Source of the DNA: Tardiphaga robiniae
GTDB taxonomy: Bacteria; Pseudomonadota; Alphaproteobacteria; Rhizobiales; Xanthobacteraceae
DNA: 64,000 nucleotides
Direction: 5' to 3'
Assembly: GCF_013359755.1 (NCBI RefSeq)
Contig: NZ_JABMCJ010000092.1
Location: 372,001 to 436,000 of the forward strand
Shown piece by piece: positions 25,957 to 34,171 of the stretch (position 1 is the stretch's first letter; each line of letters begins with the position of its first letter). The position numbers and the translations under genes are program-made. The notes beneath the pieces were generated by a model that saw only the letters and a program-made list of their open reading frames with translations, ran no database searches and was not told the origin of the DNA.

Positions 25957-27033
25957 ATGAACGGGCCGGGAGATACGTTGGACTCGCTGAAGCTTGGAAT
26001 CACCAAGCGCTATGGCAACAAGACCGTACTGGACAACCTTGAACTCGATATCCGAAAGGGCGAGTTCGTCACCTTCCTCGGACCGAGTGGATGCGGAAAG
26101 TCGACGGCCTTGTCGATCGTCGCTGGCCTGATTGCGGCGACCGAGGGCGAGATCAGGCTCAATGGAGCGCGGGTCGATCATCTGCCGCCCGAGAAGCGTG
26201 CGTTCGGAATGGTGTTTCAAAACTACGCGCTGTTTCCTCACATGACGGTCTTCGACAACGTTTCGTTCGGGCTCACCTTGAAGCCATTGTCGAAGGAGGA
26301 GATCAAGAAGCGTACCGATGCGATGCTCATGCTGGTGCAATTGACGGGCTATGAGGAGCGCTATCCGGGCCAGCTCTCCGGTGGTCAGCAGCAACGCGTT
26401 GCGATTGCGCGGGCCCTCGTGTTGCATCCGCGCCTGATGCTGTTCGACGAGCCGCTATCAAATCTCGATGCCAAGCTGAGAGTCGAGATGCGGGCGGAGA
26501 TCAAGCAGATCCACGCCGCGCTGGGGCTGACGTCGATCTACGTGACCCACGACCAGGCCGAAGCACTGTCACTGTCGGACAGGATCGTTGTGTTGCGCAA
26601 TGGCGTCCTGATGCAGTCGGGTACCCCACAGGAAATCCACGACCGGCCCAAGAATGTCTTCGTGGCGGACTTCATGGGTTTCCGGAATTTCTTCAAGGTC
26701 AGGATCGCGTCAGTGTCCAACGGAATCGCCGAGGGCGTCGGTGACGGAATCTGCATTCGGGCGCGGGCGGGGGCCGATGTGCGCGTGAATACCGACATGG
26801 TGATGGCGATACGTCCAGACGATATCCGGGCCGGCGGTGAGGTGGTTTCCGGTGCCGAAGATGTTAGTGGCCGTGTCGAAGTGGTCGAGTATCTCGGTCG
26901 GGAACAGGAAGCCGCCATACGCATCAATGACAATACGCGAGTCTGGTTACGCACCGCCGAGGCGATACGAACCGCCGACACGATTGGCCTTCAGTTTCCG
27001 ATCGACAAGGTCGTCTTGCTTCCTGCGGAATAG
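25957..27033 (+). CDS. ABC importer ATP-binding protein (PotA/PhnT/FbpC type)
   Basis: 358 residues from the ATG at 25957; an in-frame GTG at 25921 is less likely. Walker A GPSGCGKST, Q-loop, signature LSGGQQQRVAIARAL, Walker B LMLFDEP, D-loop and H-loop (VTHDQAEAL) are all intact in the first 230 residues. The C-terminal 120 residues form the TOBE regulatory domain typical of polyamine, iron and phosphonate importers. Energises the adjacent permease pair. Confidence 0.92.
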   Translation: MNGPGDTLDSLKLGITKRYGNKTVLDNLELDIRKGEFVTFLGPSGCGKSTALSIVAGLIAATEGEIRLNGARVDHLPPEKRAFGMVFQNYALFPHMTVFDNVSFGLTLKPLSKEEIKKRTDAMLMLVQLTGYEERYPGQLSGGQQQRVAIARALVLHPRLMLFDEPLSNLDAKLRVEMRAEIKQIHAALGLTSIYVTHDQAEALSLSDRIVVLRNGVLMQSGTPQEIHDRPKNVFVADFMGFRNFFKVRIASVSNGIAEGVGDGICIRARAGADVRVNTDMVMAIRPDDIRAGGEVVSGAEDVSGRVEVVEYLGREQEAAIRINDNTRVWLRTAEAIRTADTIGLQFPIDKVVLLPAE

Positions 27034-27044
27034 GCGAGAAAATA

Positions 27045-27929
27045 ATGCGCGCCGTAGCCAACGATGAGAAGAGCGAATTCGACGCGCTGGCATTCTTCTG
27101 TTTGCTGCCGTCCTTGCTCTACGTTCTCTGCATGTTCGTCTATCCGTTTCTGTATGGTGTCTATCTCAGTCTTCAGCCGCAAAAGGTTGGCGGCTTCAGC
27201 CTCGCGAACTATCTCACCTTCTTCAGCGATCCCTATCAGTATGGTACGATCTGGATCACCTTCAGTCTGGCGATTCCCACTACGATCGTTGTCCTTCTGC
27301 TCGCTCTTTGGCTGGCTTACGGCATGCGCCGGGGCATTTTCATGGAACGGACCGTGACGACGATCTTGATCATGCCTATTTCGCTTGGCGTGATCCTGCT
27401 GTCGGAAGGTATCTTGGGCTTCTATGGTTCCCAGGGTTGGTTCAATCAGGTCCTTCTCGGATTAGGGCTTATCAAAGAGCCGTTCATTCTGACCCATAAC
27501 TACGCTGGCGTTATGCTGGCGTTGTTCATGCAGCAGTTTCCGTTCTGCTTCCTGATGCTGCTCGGATACATATCCGGCATCGACCCCAGCCTTGAACGCT
27601 CGGCGCGGATGCTTGGTGCGACACCTTCGATTGTCTTCCGACGCGTGATGTTGCCGCTCATCGCGCCCGGTCTTGCCATCGCATTCGCACTGGTGTTCGT
27701 CATGAGCTTTGCGGTCTTTCCCTCGGCCATCATGCTCGGGCAGCCGGCGGGTACCACGCGCACGATCTCTATTGCGGCCTATCAGAAGGCCTTCGAACAA
27801 TATGACATGTCGGCTGCTTCCGCGATCGCAGTGATTATGGGCCTGTGTCAGCTGGCAGCGCTGCTGGTGATCATCCTGTTCCGTCGCCGGTTGTCGCCGG
27901 CAGCGACCATGGGCGTCGGAAAGAGATAG
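27045..27929 (+). CDS. ABC importer permease (first of pair)
   Basis: 294 residues with six predicted membrane helices, the first near residue 12-35. The EAA loop that contacts the ATPase is seen in SLERSARMLGATPSIVFRRVMLPLIAPG (about residues 183-210, with conserved A/G and following G). Starts 11 bp after the ATPase gene. Membrane channel subunit. Confidence 0.9.
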   Translation: MRAVANDEKSEFDALAFFCLLPSLLYVLCMFVYPFLYGVYLSLQPQKVGGFSLANYLTFFSDPYQYGTIWITFSLAIPTTIVVLLLALWLAYGMRRGIFMERTVTTILIMPISLGVILLSEGILGFYGSQGWFNQVLLGLGLIKEPFILTHNYAGVMLALFMQQFPFCFLMLLGYISGIDPSLERSARMLGATPSIVFRRVMLPLIAPGLAIAFALVFVMSFAVFPSAIMLGQPAGTTRTISIAAYQKAFEQYDMSAASAIAVIMGLCQLAALLVIILFRRRLSPAATMGVGKR

Positions 27930-27938
27930 GGCCGCACA

Positions 27939-28751
27939 ATGCGAAGCAGAATGTGGAAGCTCTCGCTCTATCTGTTCATTGTGGGTTTCATCCTCAACAT
28001 GCTTGGGATCGTGTCGCATGTTGTCGTGAGCTCGTTTGCCAAGCGTTGGTTCGGCGGCCTGCTGCCGCCGGCCTATACGACGGACTGGTTCGCTTATGCG
28101 TGGAAGAATTTCGATCTGGGGCAGGTGTTAGGTGTCACGCTGCTAATCGTAGTCGTTGTCGTCTTCCTTGCATTGGCCATTGGATTTCCGGCCGCTTACA
28201 TTCTTGCGCGACGAAATTTCCGATTCAAATCGGTCATTCTGCTGCTGTATTTTCTGCCGCTGGTCATCCCACAAATGACTTACGGGATTCCGCTGGCGAC
28301 TACTCTTTACCGATACGGGGTCGGCGGATCCGTCGTCGGCGTGATTCTGGCGGTCCTGGTGCCGATGGTCCCGTTGGCCGTCTTCGTGTTGATGCCATTT
28401 TTCGAGCAGATCAGCGTCAATCTGGAATGGAGCGGGTCAATGCTTGGCGCAAGCCGGGCTCAGATTTTCAGGCGGATTCTGTTTCCCCTGATGGTACCGG
28501 GAATACTGACCGCCGGCGTCCTTGTGCTGGTCAATACGATATCGAATTTCGAGCTCGCATTTCTTCTCGGCGGCGGTGGATCGCAGACGCTCGTCGTCGC
28601 GTTATTCTACAACATGTTTGCCGGTGGTGTCCGCCCCGTCTATTCCATCGATGCCATGGCCGTGATCTACATGGTGATGGTCATGACGCTGCTTCTGATC
28701 GCATTGCGGTTCGTGCGCCCGACACAGATGGTGTTCAAGCTCGACAAGTAA
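27939..28751 (+). CDS. ABC importer permease (second of pair)
   Basis: 270 residues with six membrane helices. The EAA loop reads LEWSGSMLGASRAQIFRRILFPLMVPG (about residues 163-189). Starts 9 bp after the first permease. It ends the importer operon; no clear terminator follows, and the next 336 bp look non-coding. Confidence 0.9.
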   Translation: MRSRMWKLSLYLFIVGFILNMLGIVSHVVVSSFAKRWFGGLLPPAYTTDWFAYAWKNFDLGQVLGVTLLIVVVVVFLALAIGFPAAYILARRNFRFKSVILLLYFLPLVIPQMTYGIPLATTLYRYGVGGSVVGVILAVLVPMVPLAVFVLMPFFEQISVNLEWSGSMLGASRAQIFRRILFPLMVPGILTAGVLVLVNTISNFELAFLLGGGGSQTLVVALFYNMFAGGVRPVYSIDAMAVIYMVMVMTLLLIALRFVRPTQMVFKLDK

Positions 28752-29087
28752 ATTCATATTTGAGGCTGCGCGTGCTTGGTCATCGCCAAGGTTGGCTCAT
28801 CGCGCAAGGCGGACAGGAACCACCTGCCGAAGCATGGAGCCGGACCTAGCAACTGGCATCGACTTTTGTCGCGATCTTGAACCTGCCGTTCGAGGCGTGC
28901 AGATGCATGGAACGTTGAACAGTCCGATGACGAGCAGCCGGCTGGGTTCTCGTTCGCATATTGGTTCATGGGCATCAGCGCGGTCCTACGGGCGCCTGCT
29001 TCCAAATTGAATTTCGTGACTTTGCGGATACGTTGTACTTTGCGCTACACCGGCTTGGAACTTAATCCACCAACCGACGGGGTAACG
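28752..29087. other. gene-free stretch after the importer operon
   Basis: No credible gene, repeat or strong hairpin is seen. The sequence is less biased in its third positions than its neighbours, as expected for non-coding or decayed DNA. Confidence 0.45.
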
Positions 29088-29354
29088 GTGCAGATCATCT
29101 TCGCGCCGATCACTTTGACAACTGATGCGCCTGGCCAGACTCCGACTGGTGATCGGAAGCTGCTGTCGATCGTTTCGGCGCTGAGATGGATTCAGCGCTA
29201 CGTTGGAGCTGAAACCCGCGCGTCCCCTCAATGGGTTGACGTCGTCAGCAGGCTAGCTGCTGCGAGCGAAGATCCGGTCAGCACTGTTGACGCTAGGAAT
29301 GCACTTCACGATGCAATGGTTGCCTATGGTTGGGCCAAGCGGAGCATCCATTGA
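29088..29354 (+). CDS. small protein resembling DUF982
   Basis: 88 residues from a GTG at 29088 preceded by GGGGT; a longer in-frame start at 28968 adds a Cys/Arg-rich stretch that looks non-coding. The pattern is F-x-P-I-T-L, then R-K-L-L-S-I-x-x-A-L, a central W, an A-R-x-A-L and a C-terminal A-x-x-x-G-W. It resembles the DUF982 family of short proteins multiplied in Rhizobiales. No function is known. It stands alone in a 1-kb stretch with little coding potential, so it may be a remnant. Confidence 0.45.
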   Translation: MQIIFAPITLTTDAPGQTPTGDRKLLSIVSALRWIQRYVGAETRASPQWVDVVSRLAAASEDPVSTVDARNALHDAMVAYGWAKRSIH

Positions 29355-29774
29355 TTTCGTTTTGGCAAGGGGCCGCGTGTGTCAGCCGCCGACATAGATA
29401 TTGCCAGTATGACGGATTCAATCCGGCGCTGCGCGTGGCTGATGCGGAAATTCGATCGCTTCTGTTGCGGTTCATTTACCTGAGCGCCGCGGCGCTTCGG
29501 GAAATGTTTTCCGCCAGGGTCTGAAGTCTTGGTAAAAAGGTTTTGAGCAATTCACGTCGATCAATTGCAGAGATAAAATAAGTCATTCCTACTGTCGCAA
29601 GCACCTTGTCTCCACTCATGAACAAACCGGTTCATCCCCTCGCCAGCGATGTTCGACGCCGTGGCGTGATCTCGCGTGGTGGAATCGCCGAATTCCCTCC
29701 CTACATATGCAGTCCTAGATGCCGCGTCCGCGGCGGTTTGGCATGATTTGCTGCCGAGAGATAGTCGTTCCCCT
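29355..29774. other. gene-free stretch before the sirtuin gene
   Basis: Short frames here lack ribosome sites and similarity to anything I know. The sequence near 29525-29600 is AT-richer than average (TAAAAAGG, AGATAAAATAAG) and may hold the sirtuin promoter. Confidence 0.4.
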
Positions 29775-30602
29775 ATGACCCCACCCAATGTCCTCCGCGA
29801 CTTCGTCGATCGCCATCAACGTCTGTTTGTCCTGACCGGTGCGGGCTGCAGCACCAATTCGGGCATTCCCGATTATCGCGACACCGACGGCAACTGGAAG
29901 CGGACGCAGCCTGTGACCTTTCAGGCCTTCATGGGCGAGGAACTGACGCGGCAGCGCTACTGGGCACGCAGTCTCATTGGCTGGCGTCGGTTCGGTCATG
30001 CGCGGCCGAACGATGCACATCATGCGCTGGCGCGGCTCGAACAGTTCGGCAGATGCGAGGTGCTGCTCACGCAGAATGTCGACCGGTTACATCAGGCGGC
30101 CGGCAGCAAGAAGGTTATCGACCTCCACGGCCGGCTCGACCTGGTGCGCTGCATGGGCTGCGAACGCCGGATTCGGCGAGACGAGTTTCAGCACGAGATG
30201 GGTCGCTTGAACGCGGGATGGCTGGACCTCGATGCGGCCGTTGCGCCCGATGGCGATGCCGATCTGGAGGGCGTCGATTTCGCATCCTTTGTCGTGCCGG
30301 CTTGCGAGATCTGCGGCGGCGTCCTCAAGCCGGATGTCGTGTTCTTTGGCGAGAGCGTGCCGCGCGACTTCGTCGATGCCGCGCTCGGCCACTTGCAGAA
30401 CGCCGATGCCATGCTGATCGCCGGTTCGTCTTTGATGGTATATTCCGGCTTTCGCTTCGTGCAAGCGGCGGTGCGCGCGGGGATTCCGATTGCCGCGGTC
30501 AATCTCGGCCGCACGCGCGCCGACGAGTTTCTCAGCTTCAAAGTCGAAGATCGCTGCGAGGACGCGCTCGCATTTCTGCTTCAGCGGGCGGATGCGCCCT
30601 GA
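29775..30602 (+). CDS. NAD-dependent protein deacetylase, sirtuin (Sir2 family)
   Basis: 275 residues from the ATG at 29775. NAD-binding GAGxS motif as GAGCSTNSGIPDYRD (22-36), TQNVDRLH (99-106), the catalytic His118 in DLHGRL, and a zinc knuckle with C126-x2-C129 and C177-x2-C180. The 47 residues between the Cys pairs are longer than in E. coli CobB. PDVVFFGESVP and the GSSLMVYSG loop complete the Rossmann fold. It removes acyl groups from protein lysines using NAD. A monocistronic gene by its context. Confidence 0.93.
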   Translation: MTPPNVLRDFVDRHQRLFVLTGAGCSTNSGIPDYRDTDGNWKRTQPVTFQAFMGEELTRQRYWARSLIGWRRFGHARPNDAHHALARLEQFGRCEVLLTQNVDRLHQAAGSKKVIDLHGRLDLVRCMGCERRIRRDEFQHEMGRLNAGWLDLDAAVAPDGDADLEGVDFASFVVPACEICGGVLKPDVVFFGESVPRDFVDAALGHLQNADAMLIAGSSLMVYSGFRFVQAAVRAGIPIAAVNLGRTRADEFLSFKVEDRCEDALAFLLQRADAP

Positions 30603-30618
30603 CGGCGCAAGCCTCGGC

Positions 30619-30840
30619 TCAGGCTGCCAGATCCCACAGTCGCGGACAGCCGCGCAGAACCACGGCGCGGCCCGTGGGTGTCAGCGCCGGATCGGTGTCC
30701 GATAGCGCAACCAGTCCCATCGCAACCAGCTGATCGAGAACGTAACGGTTCAGCTTGGCCGGTGGCAGGATCGCGGGGCGAAGCCTCCGCAATGTGTCCC
30801 ACTGGTTTTCGGTGAGCTGATATTCGGTCTCGGTCGACAT
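30619..30840 (-). CDS. small conserved-looking hypothetical protein
   Basis: 73 residues. I do not recognise a named family. The sequence (ENQWDTLRRLRPAILPPAKL, then LDQLVAMGLVALSD, then LTPTGRAVV) has the helix-turn-helix and wing layout of a tiny winged-helix domain and may bind DNA or protein. It converges on the sirtuin gene 16 bp away. Third-position GC is as in neighbouring genes. Confidence 0.55.
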   Translation of the reverse strand: MSTETEYQLTENQWDTLRRLRPAILPPAKLNRYVLDQLVAMGLVALSDTDPALTPTGRAVVLRGCPRLWDLAA

Positions 30841-31058
30841 GGTGTCCTGCTTGGATGAATCAGTGCATTCAGTGCGTATGGCTTACGGAACCCGCATGAC
30901 CTTGATGCGACATCGCGGGGGCGAAATCTGGAAATCACCGGATTGTTGGGCGGCGCCAAAACGCTGCTTTTGCGCAGCTGTCACATGGACGTGCAACAGA
31001 ACGCGCGAACACATGCGCGAATCACGGCGTGCTCAGACCTAATGAAAAGTAGAACAAT

Positions 31059-32039
31059 GTGCCACCCGCATTGAAAAATATCATGCAGCTGATGCGTACG
31101 CGCCTCAGCTGGAGGTGGCTTGGCGCGCTCCTTAGCATAGCAATTGCTACGATTGCGTTTATGGCGCTGACCAAGGCGCTCAAGGGCGTGGATTTCGCCC
31201 ACGTGCTGTCTGCCATGCACATGGTACCGCCAAGCAGCATCGCACTCTCGCTGGTGTTGGTGGCGATCTCCTATGGCAGCCTGACGCTGTATGACTGGCT
31301 GGCGCTGCAGATGATCGGGCGGGGGGACATTCCCTTCAGGATTGCAGCGCTGGCCAATTTCACCAGCTATCCGATTTCGCACGGAACCGGCGCAGTGCTG
31401 CTGGTGTCATCGGCCGTGCGCTACCGGATCTATGCACCGCACGGCATCGGCCCCGCCGGCGTCGCCCGCATCTGCTTTCTCACCGGCCTGACCTTCTGGC
31501 TCGGCAATCTCACCGCGCTGGCGCTCAGCACCCTGCACGAGCCGGGCGCCATCAGCCGGATCGATCAGCTTTCGCCCGAAATCAACCGTTTCATCGCGGT
31601 GGCAATTCTCGTGGGTATCATCGCTTATGTCGGCTGGACGTGGAACGGTATGCGGACACTCGGCGGTCGCACCTGGTCGGTGCCGGTGCCGAGCGGGCGC
31701 AACGTGTTCTTTCAGATCGGCATCGGGCTCGTCGATCTCGGCGCGGCGGCACTGGCGATGTATGTGCTGATCCCGGAGACGATGGATGTTGGCGTCGCGC
31801 AGGTGATCGTCGTCTTCATCGCCGCGACGCTATTGGGATTCGCCAGTCATGCACCCGCCGGCATCGGCGTGTTCGATGCAACGATCTTGGTCGGGCTTGG
31901 CGGCGAACATACCGAGCAGCTGCTGGCTGTGCTGCTGCTGTTCCGGCTGTTCTATCACCTGATTCCGTTCGTGCTGTCGCTGACGCTGTTCGGCGCCGTT
32001 GAAGCCTACCGGAATGTCAACAGACGCAAGCTGGCCTGA
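31059..32039 (+). CDS. UPF0104/YbhN-like integral membrane protein (lysylphosphatidylglycerol synthase TM family)
   Basis: 326 residues if the GTG at 31059 is used; ATGs at 31083 or 31092 are equally possible and I cannot choose from ribosome sites. About eight hydrophobic helices are visible. The family hallmark G(S/T)GAVL...VRYRIYA (about residues 107-125) and GFASHAPAGIGVFDA (about 262-276) match the flippase-like half of MprF. The soluble synthase domain of MprF is absent. It may flip or handle a lipid. It converges, with a 1-bp gap, on a betaine-lipid methyltransferase gene, an association that is suggestive but could be chance. Confidence 0.85.
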   Translation: MPPALKNIMQLMRTRLSWRWLGALLSIAIATIAFMALTKALKGVDFAHVLSAMHMVPPSSIALSLVLVAISYGSLTLYDWLALQMIGRGDIPFRIAALANFTSYPISHGTGAVLLVSSAVRYRIYAPHGIGPAGVARICFLTGLTFWLGNLTALALSTLHEPGAISRIDQLSPEINRFIAVAILVGIIAYVGWTWNGMRTLGGRTWSVPVPSGRNVFFQIGIGLVDLGAAALAMYVLIPETMDVGVAQVIVVFIAATLLGFASHAPAGIGVFDATILVGLGGEHTEQLLAVLLLFRLFYHLIPFVLSLTLFGAVEAYRNVNRRKLA

Positions 32040-32040
32040 A

Positions 32041-32733
32041 TTACGTCGGCAGCGTCAACACCGCAGACTGCGCGTAGCCGCGGAACGGGCGATTGAAATC
32101 GAGATTGGCGTGATGACGCTCGGCGAGCGCCTTCAGCACATCGAGAAGCTCGCGGCGCGGCGTCACGTCGAACAGTGTCAGCCAGTGCAACAGCAGCTTG
32201 CTCGCGATCTTCGGTAACCGCTCCTGATGGCCGAAATCGACGATGTGTAGTCGCCCGCCAGGCTTGAGCTGCGATACGGCGTGGTCGAGCACATCCTGCC
32301 AGCTCGGGATCATCGAGAGGCTGTAGGAAATCATGACGTGATCGAATGACGGAACGGCGAAAATGCGCGACGGATCGAAATTCGTCGCATCGCCATGGGC
32401 GACGCGGACGGTATCCGTAAGGTCGTTGCGCGCAATTGACGCGATCGCTGTGGTCAGCATCTCGGTCGAAATATCGATGCCGTAAAATACCGCTTGTGGA
32501 TATCTGCGGGCAGCCTGAACGAGATTGCGGCCGGTGCCGCAGCCGACCTCCAGCACTGTCGCGCCCGGCGCGGGTGCCAGTTCGGCGATGAGCTGATCGC
32601 GACCGAGCAGATAATACCGGCGCGTTGCGTCATAGATGAAGCGCTGCCAGCGATACATCCGGTTCATGCGCTGGGTGGCCTCGTTCGACCATGCGGGCAG
32701 ACCGCCGTCTTCGTATTCGGAGACAATCGTCAT
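32041..32733 (-). CDS. btaB: BtaB-like SAM-dependent N-methyltransferase for betaine-lipid (DGTS) synthesis
   Basis: 230 residues from the ATG at 32733 (GAGGTG ribosome site); the frame extends 68 codons further without support. Class I methyltransferase motif I is VLEVGCGTGRNL, followed by acidic ends of strands 2 and 3 (YGIDIS, HGDATNF) and the motif-IV-like MISYSLSMIP. BtaB adds three methyl groups to the homoserine headgroup made by BtaA, giving diacylglyceryl-N,N,N-trimethylhomoserine. Identification rests on the divergent btaA partner 170 bp away and on similarity of the N-terminal YRWQRFIYDATRRYYLLGRD region. A Pho box lies 46-63 bp upstream. Confidence 0.85.
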   Translation of the reverse strand: MTIVSEYEDGGLPAWSNEATQRMNRMYRWQRFIYDATRRYYLLGRDQLIAELAPAPGATVLEVGCGTGRNLVQAARRYPQAVFYGIDISTEMLTTAIASIARNDLTDTVRVAHGDATNFDPSRIFAVPSFDHVMISYSLSMIPSWQDVLDHAVSQLKPGGRLHIVDFGHQERLPKIASKLLLHWLTLFDVTPRRELLDVLKALAERHHANLDFNRPFRGYAQSAVLTLPT

Positions 32734-32778
32734 GGCGCACCTCATCGCATCCGGATGAGCGATCCATTTCATCGCAAC

Positions 32779-32796
32779 ACGACAGCGGTGTGACAG
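32779..32796 (-). promoter_or_regulatory. Pho box (PhoB binding site) between btaB and btaA
   Basis: On the minus strand the bases read CTGTCACACCGCTGTCGT: two 7-bp direct repeats, CTGTCAC and CTGTCGT, spaced by 4 bp, the 11-bp period of the PhoB consensus CTGTCAT-N4-CTGTCAT. It points toward btaB, 46 bp from the start codon. A further half-site, CTGTCGC, is on the plus strand at 32834-32840, closer to btaA. Confidence 0.75.
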
Positions 32797-32902
32797 TGGT
32801 TTCGTCGCGGTAATCGGCCGAAATTTAGAATGACTGTCGCAAAACCGCAGTCTGCGCTTGATAAAAATTTCAGATTGTCGATTCGAAGGGTCCAAGAAGC
32901 CG

Positions 32903-34111
32903 ATGAATACGCATCTGATCGCCGACGCTGTTCGCAATAGCCGTGGTCGCGAGGAAACGACGATTTGGGACAGGCTGTTCGCCTTCTGGTTCCGCCGGCT
33001 GGTCTATACCCAGATCTGGGAAGATCCCGAAGCCGACATGGCGGCGCTGAAGCTGGCGCCCGGTTCGACGATTGTCACGATTTCCAGTGGCGGCTGCAAC
33101 GCGCTGTCCTATCTGTCGGCGAAGCCCGAGCATGTCTACGCAGTCGATCTCAACGAGGCGCATCTGTCGCTGCTGAAGCTGAAGCTCGCCGGCCTGCGCG
33201 CGCTGCCGAACTATCAGGACTTCTGGAAATTCTTCGGCGAAGGCGCATCTGATACCAATGTGGGCCTCTATCGCGAGCGGCTGCGGCCGCTGCTCGATGC
33301 CGAAGCGCGCGGCTATTGGGACGAGCGCGATATCCAGGGCCGCCCGCGCTACGGTTACTTCAGTGACGGCTTCTATCGTCATGGCGCGCTCGGCCGCTTC
33401 ATCGGCTTCGCGCATACGCTGGCGAAGCTCGCCCGCATCGATCTCAAGGCGTTGTTGCACGAGGACAAGCAGTCCCCGGCGCGCAAGCGCGCGCTGGAAC
33501 GACTGCACTGGCTGTTTCATTCGCGGCTCGCTCGTATGATGACGAAGACGCCGGCGCTGTTGTTCAGCCTCGGCATCCCGCCGCAGCAGCGCACGCTGCT
33601 GGGCGGCAACCAGCCGCTCAACGAAGTGCTGCATCAGCGTCTGCTCGCTCTGATCGACGTGCATCCGAACGCCAACAACTATTTTGCCTGGCAGGCGCTG
33701 AGCCGCAGCTATGTCGGCCCCGGTGACAAGTGCTTGCCGCTCTATCTGCAGCAGAGCCGTTACGCGGATACCGCCGGCCGCGCCGCTCTGGTCACGCCGG
33801 TGCATGCCAATCTGCGCGTGTTTCTGGAGAGCCTTCCGGCTCGCCAGATCGACGCGGTCGTACTGCTGGATTCGCAGGACTGGATGGCGCCGGATGAAAT
33901 CCGTGCGCTGTGGGACGCGATCGACCGCGCCGGCAAGGACGGCATCCGGGTGATCTTCCGCACCGCCGGTGCCGAGTCGCCGCTGGACGATCTGGAACAT
34001 GCATCGCTGCGTGAGACGTGGCAGCGCGATGAGGCGCGCAGTGCCGAAGGTCTGGCTGCGGATCGTTCGGGCATCTATGGCGGGTTTCATCTGTATACGC
34101 GGAAGGCGTAG
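32903..34111 (+). CDS. btaA: BtaA-like S-adenosylmethionine:diacylglycerol 3-amino-3-carboxypropyltransferase (DUF3419)
   Basis: 402 residues from the ATG at 32903 (an upstream TTG at 32858 has no site); BtaA of Rhodobacter is about the same length. The family N-terminus LVYTQIWEDPEADMAAL is followed by an atypical SAM-binding loop TISSGGCNALSYL, then AVDLNEAHLSLLKLKLAGL, and, in the C-terminal half, VLLDSQDWM and a final RSGIYGGFHLYT. It transfers the homoserine moiety of SAM to diacylglycerol, the first step of DGTS synthesis, used when phosphate is short. Divergent from btaB with a shared promoter region that contains a Pho box. Confidence 0.92.
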   Translation: MNTHLIADAVRNSRGREETTIWDRLFAFWFRRLVYTQIWEDPEADMAALKLAPGSTIVTISSGGCNALSYLSAKPEHVYAVDLNEAHLSLLKLKLAGLRALPNYQDFWKFFGEGASDTNVGLYRERLRPLLDAEARGYWDERDIQGRPRYGYFSDGFYRHGALGRFIGFAHTLAKLARIDLKALLHEDKQSPARKRALERLHWLFHSRLARMMTKTPALLFSLGIPPQQRTLLGGNQPLNEVLHQRLLALIDVHPNANNYFAWQALSRSYVGPGDKCLPLYLQQSRYADTAGRAALVTPVHANLRVFLESLPARQIDAVVLLDSQDWMAPDEIRALWDAIDRAGKDGIRVIFRTAGAESPLDDLEHASLRETWQRDEARSAEGLAADRSGIYGGFHLYTRKA

Positions 34112-34126
34112 GCGTTGCTGTCTTAA

Positions 34127-34150
34127 CCTCTCCCCGCAAGCGGGGAGAGG
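34127..34150. repeat. perfect hairpin CCTCTCCCCGC-AA-GCGGGGAGAGG
   Basis: An 11-bp stem with a 2-nt spacer between the convergent btaA and livF genes, flanked by TTAA. The same stem recurs at 43120-43146 and 62571-62595, each time between genes, so it is a member of a dispersed repeat family that may double as a terminator. Confidence 0.8.
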
Positions 34151-34171
34151 TAAGAAGCGAGCACGTGAACG

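Noticed and set aside
22475-29774. Attachment site of a mobile element at tRNA-Pro
   Set aside because: No integrase gene and no copy of the tRNA 3' end (GGTTCGAATCC...CTCCGACCA) was found in the 28.7-29.8 kb region.
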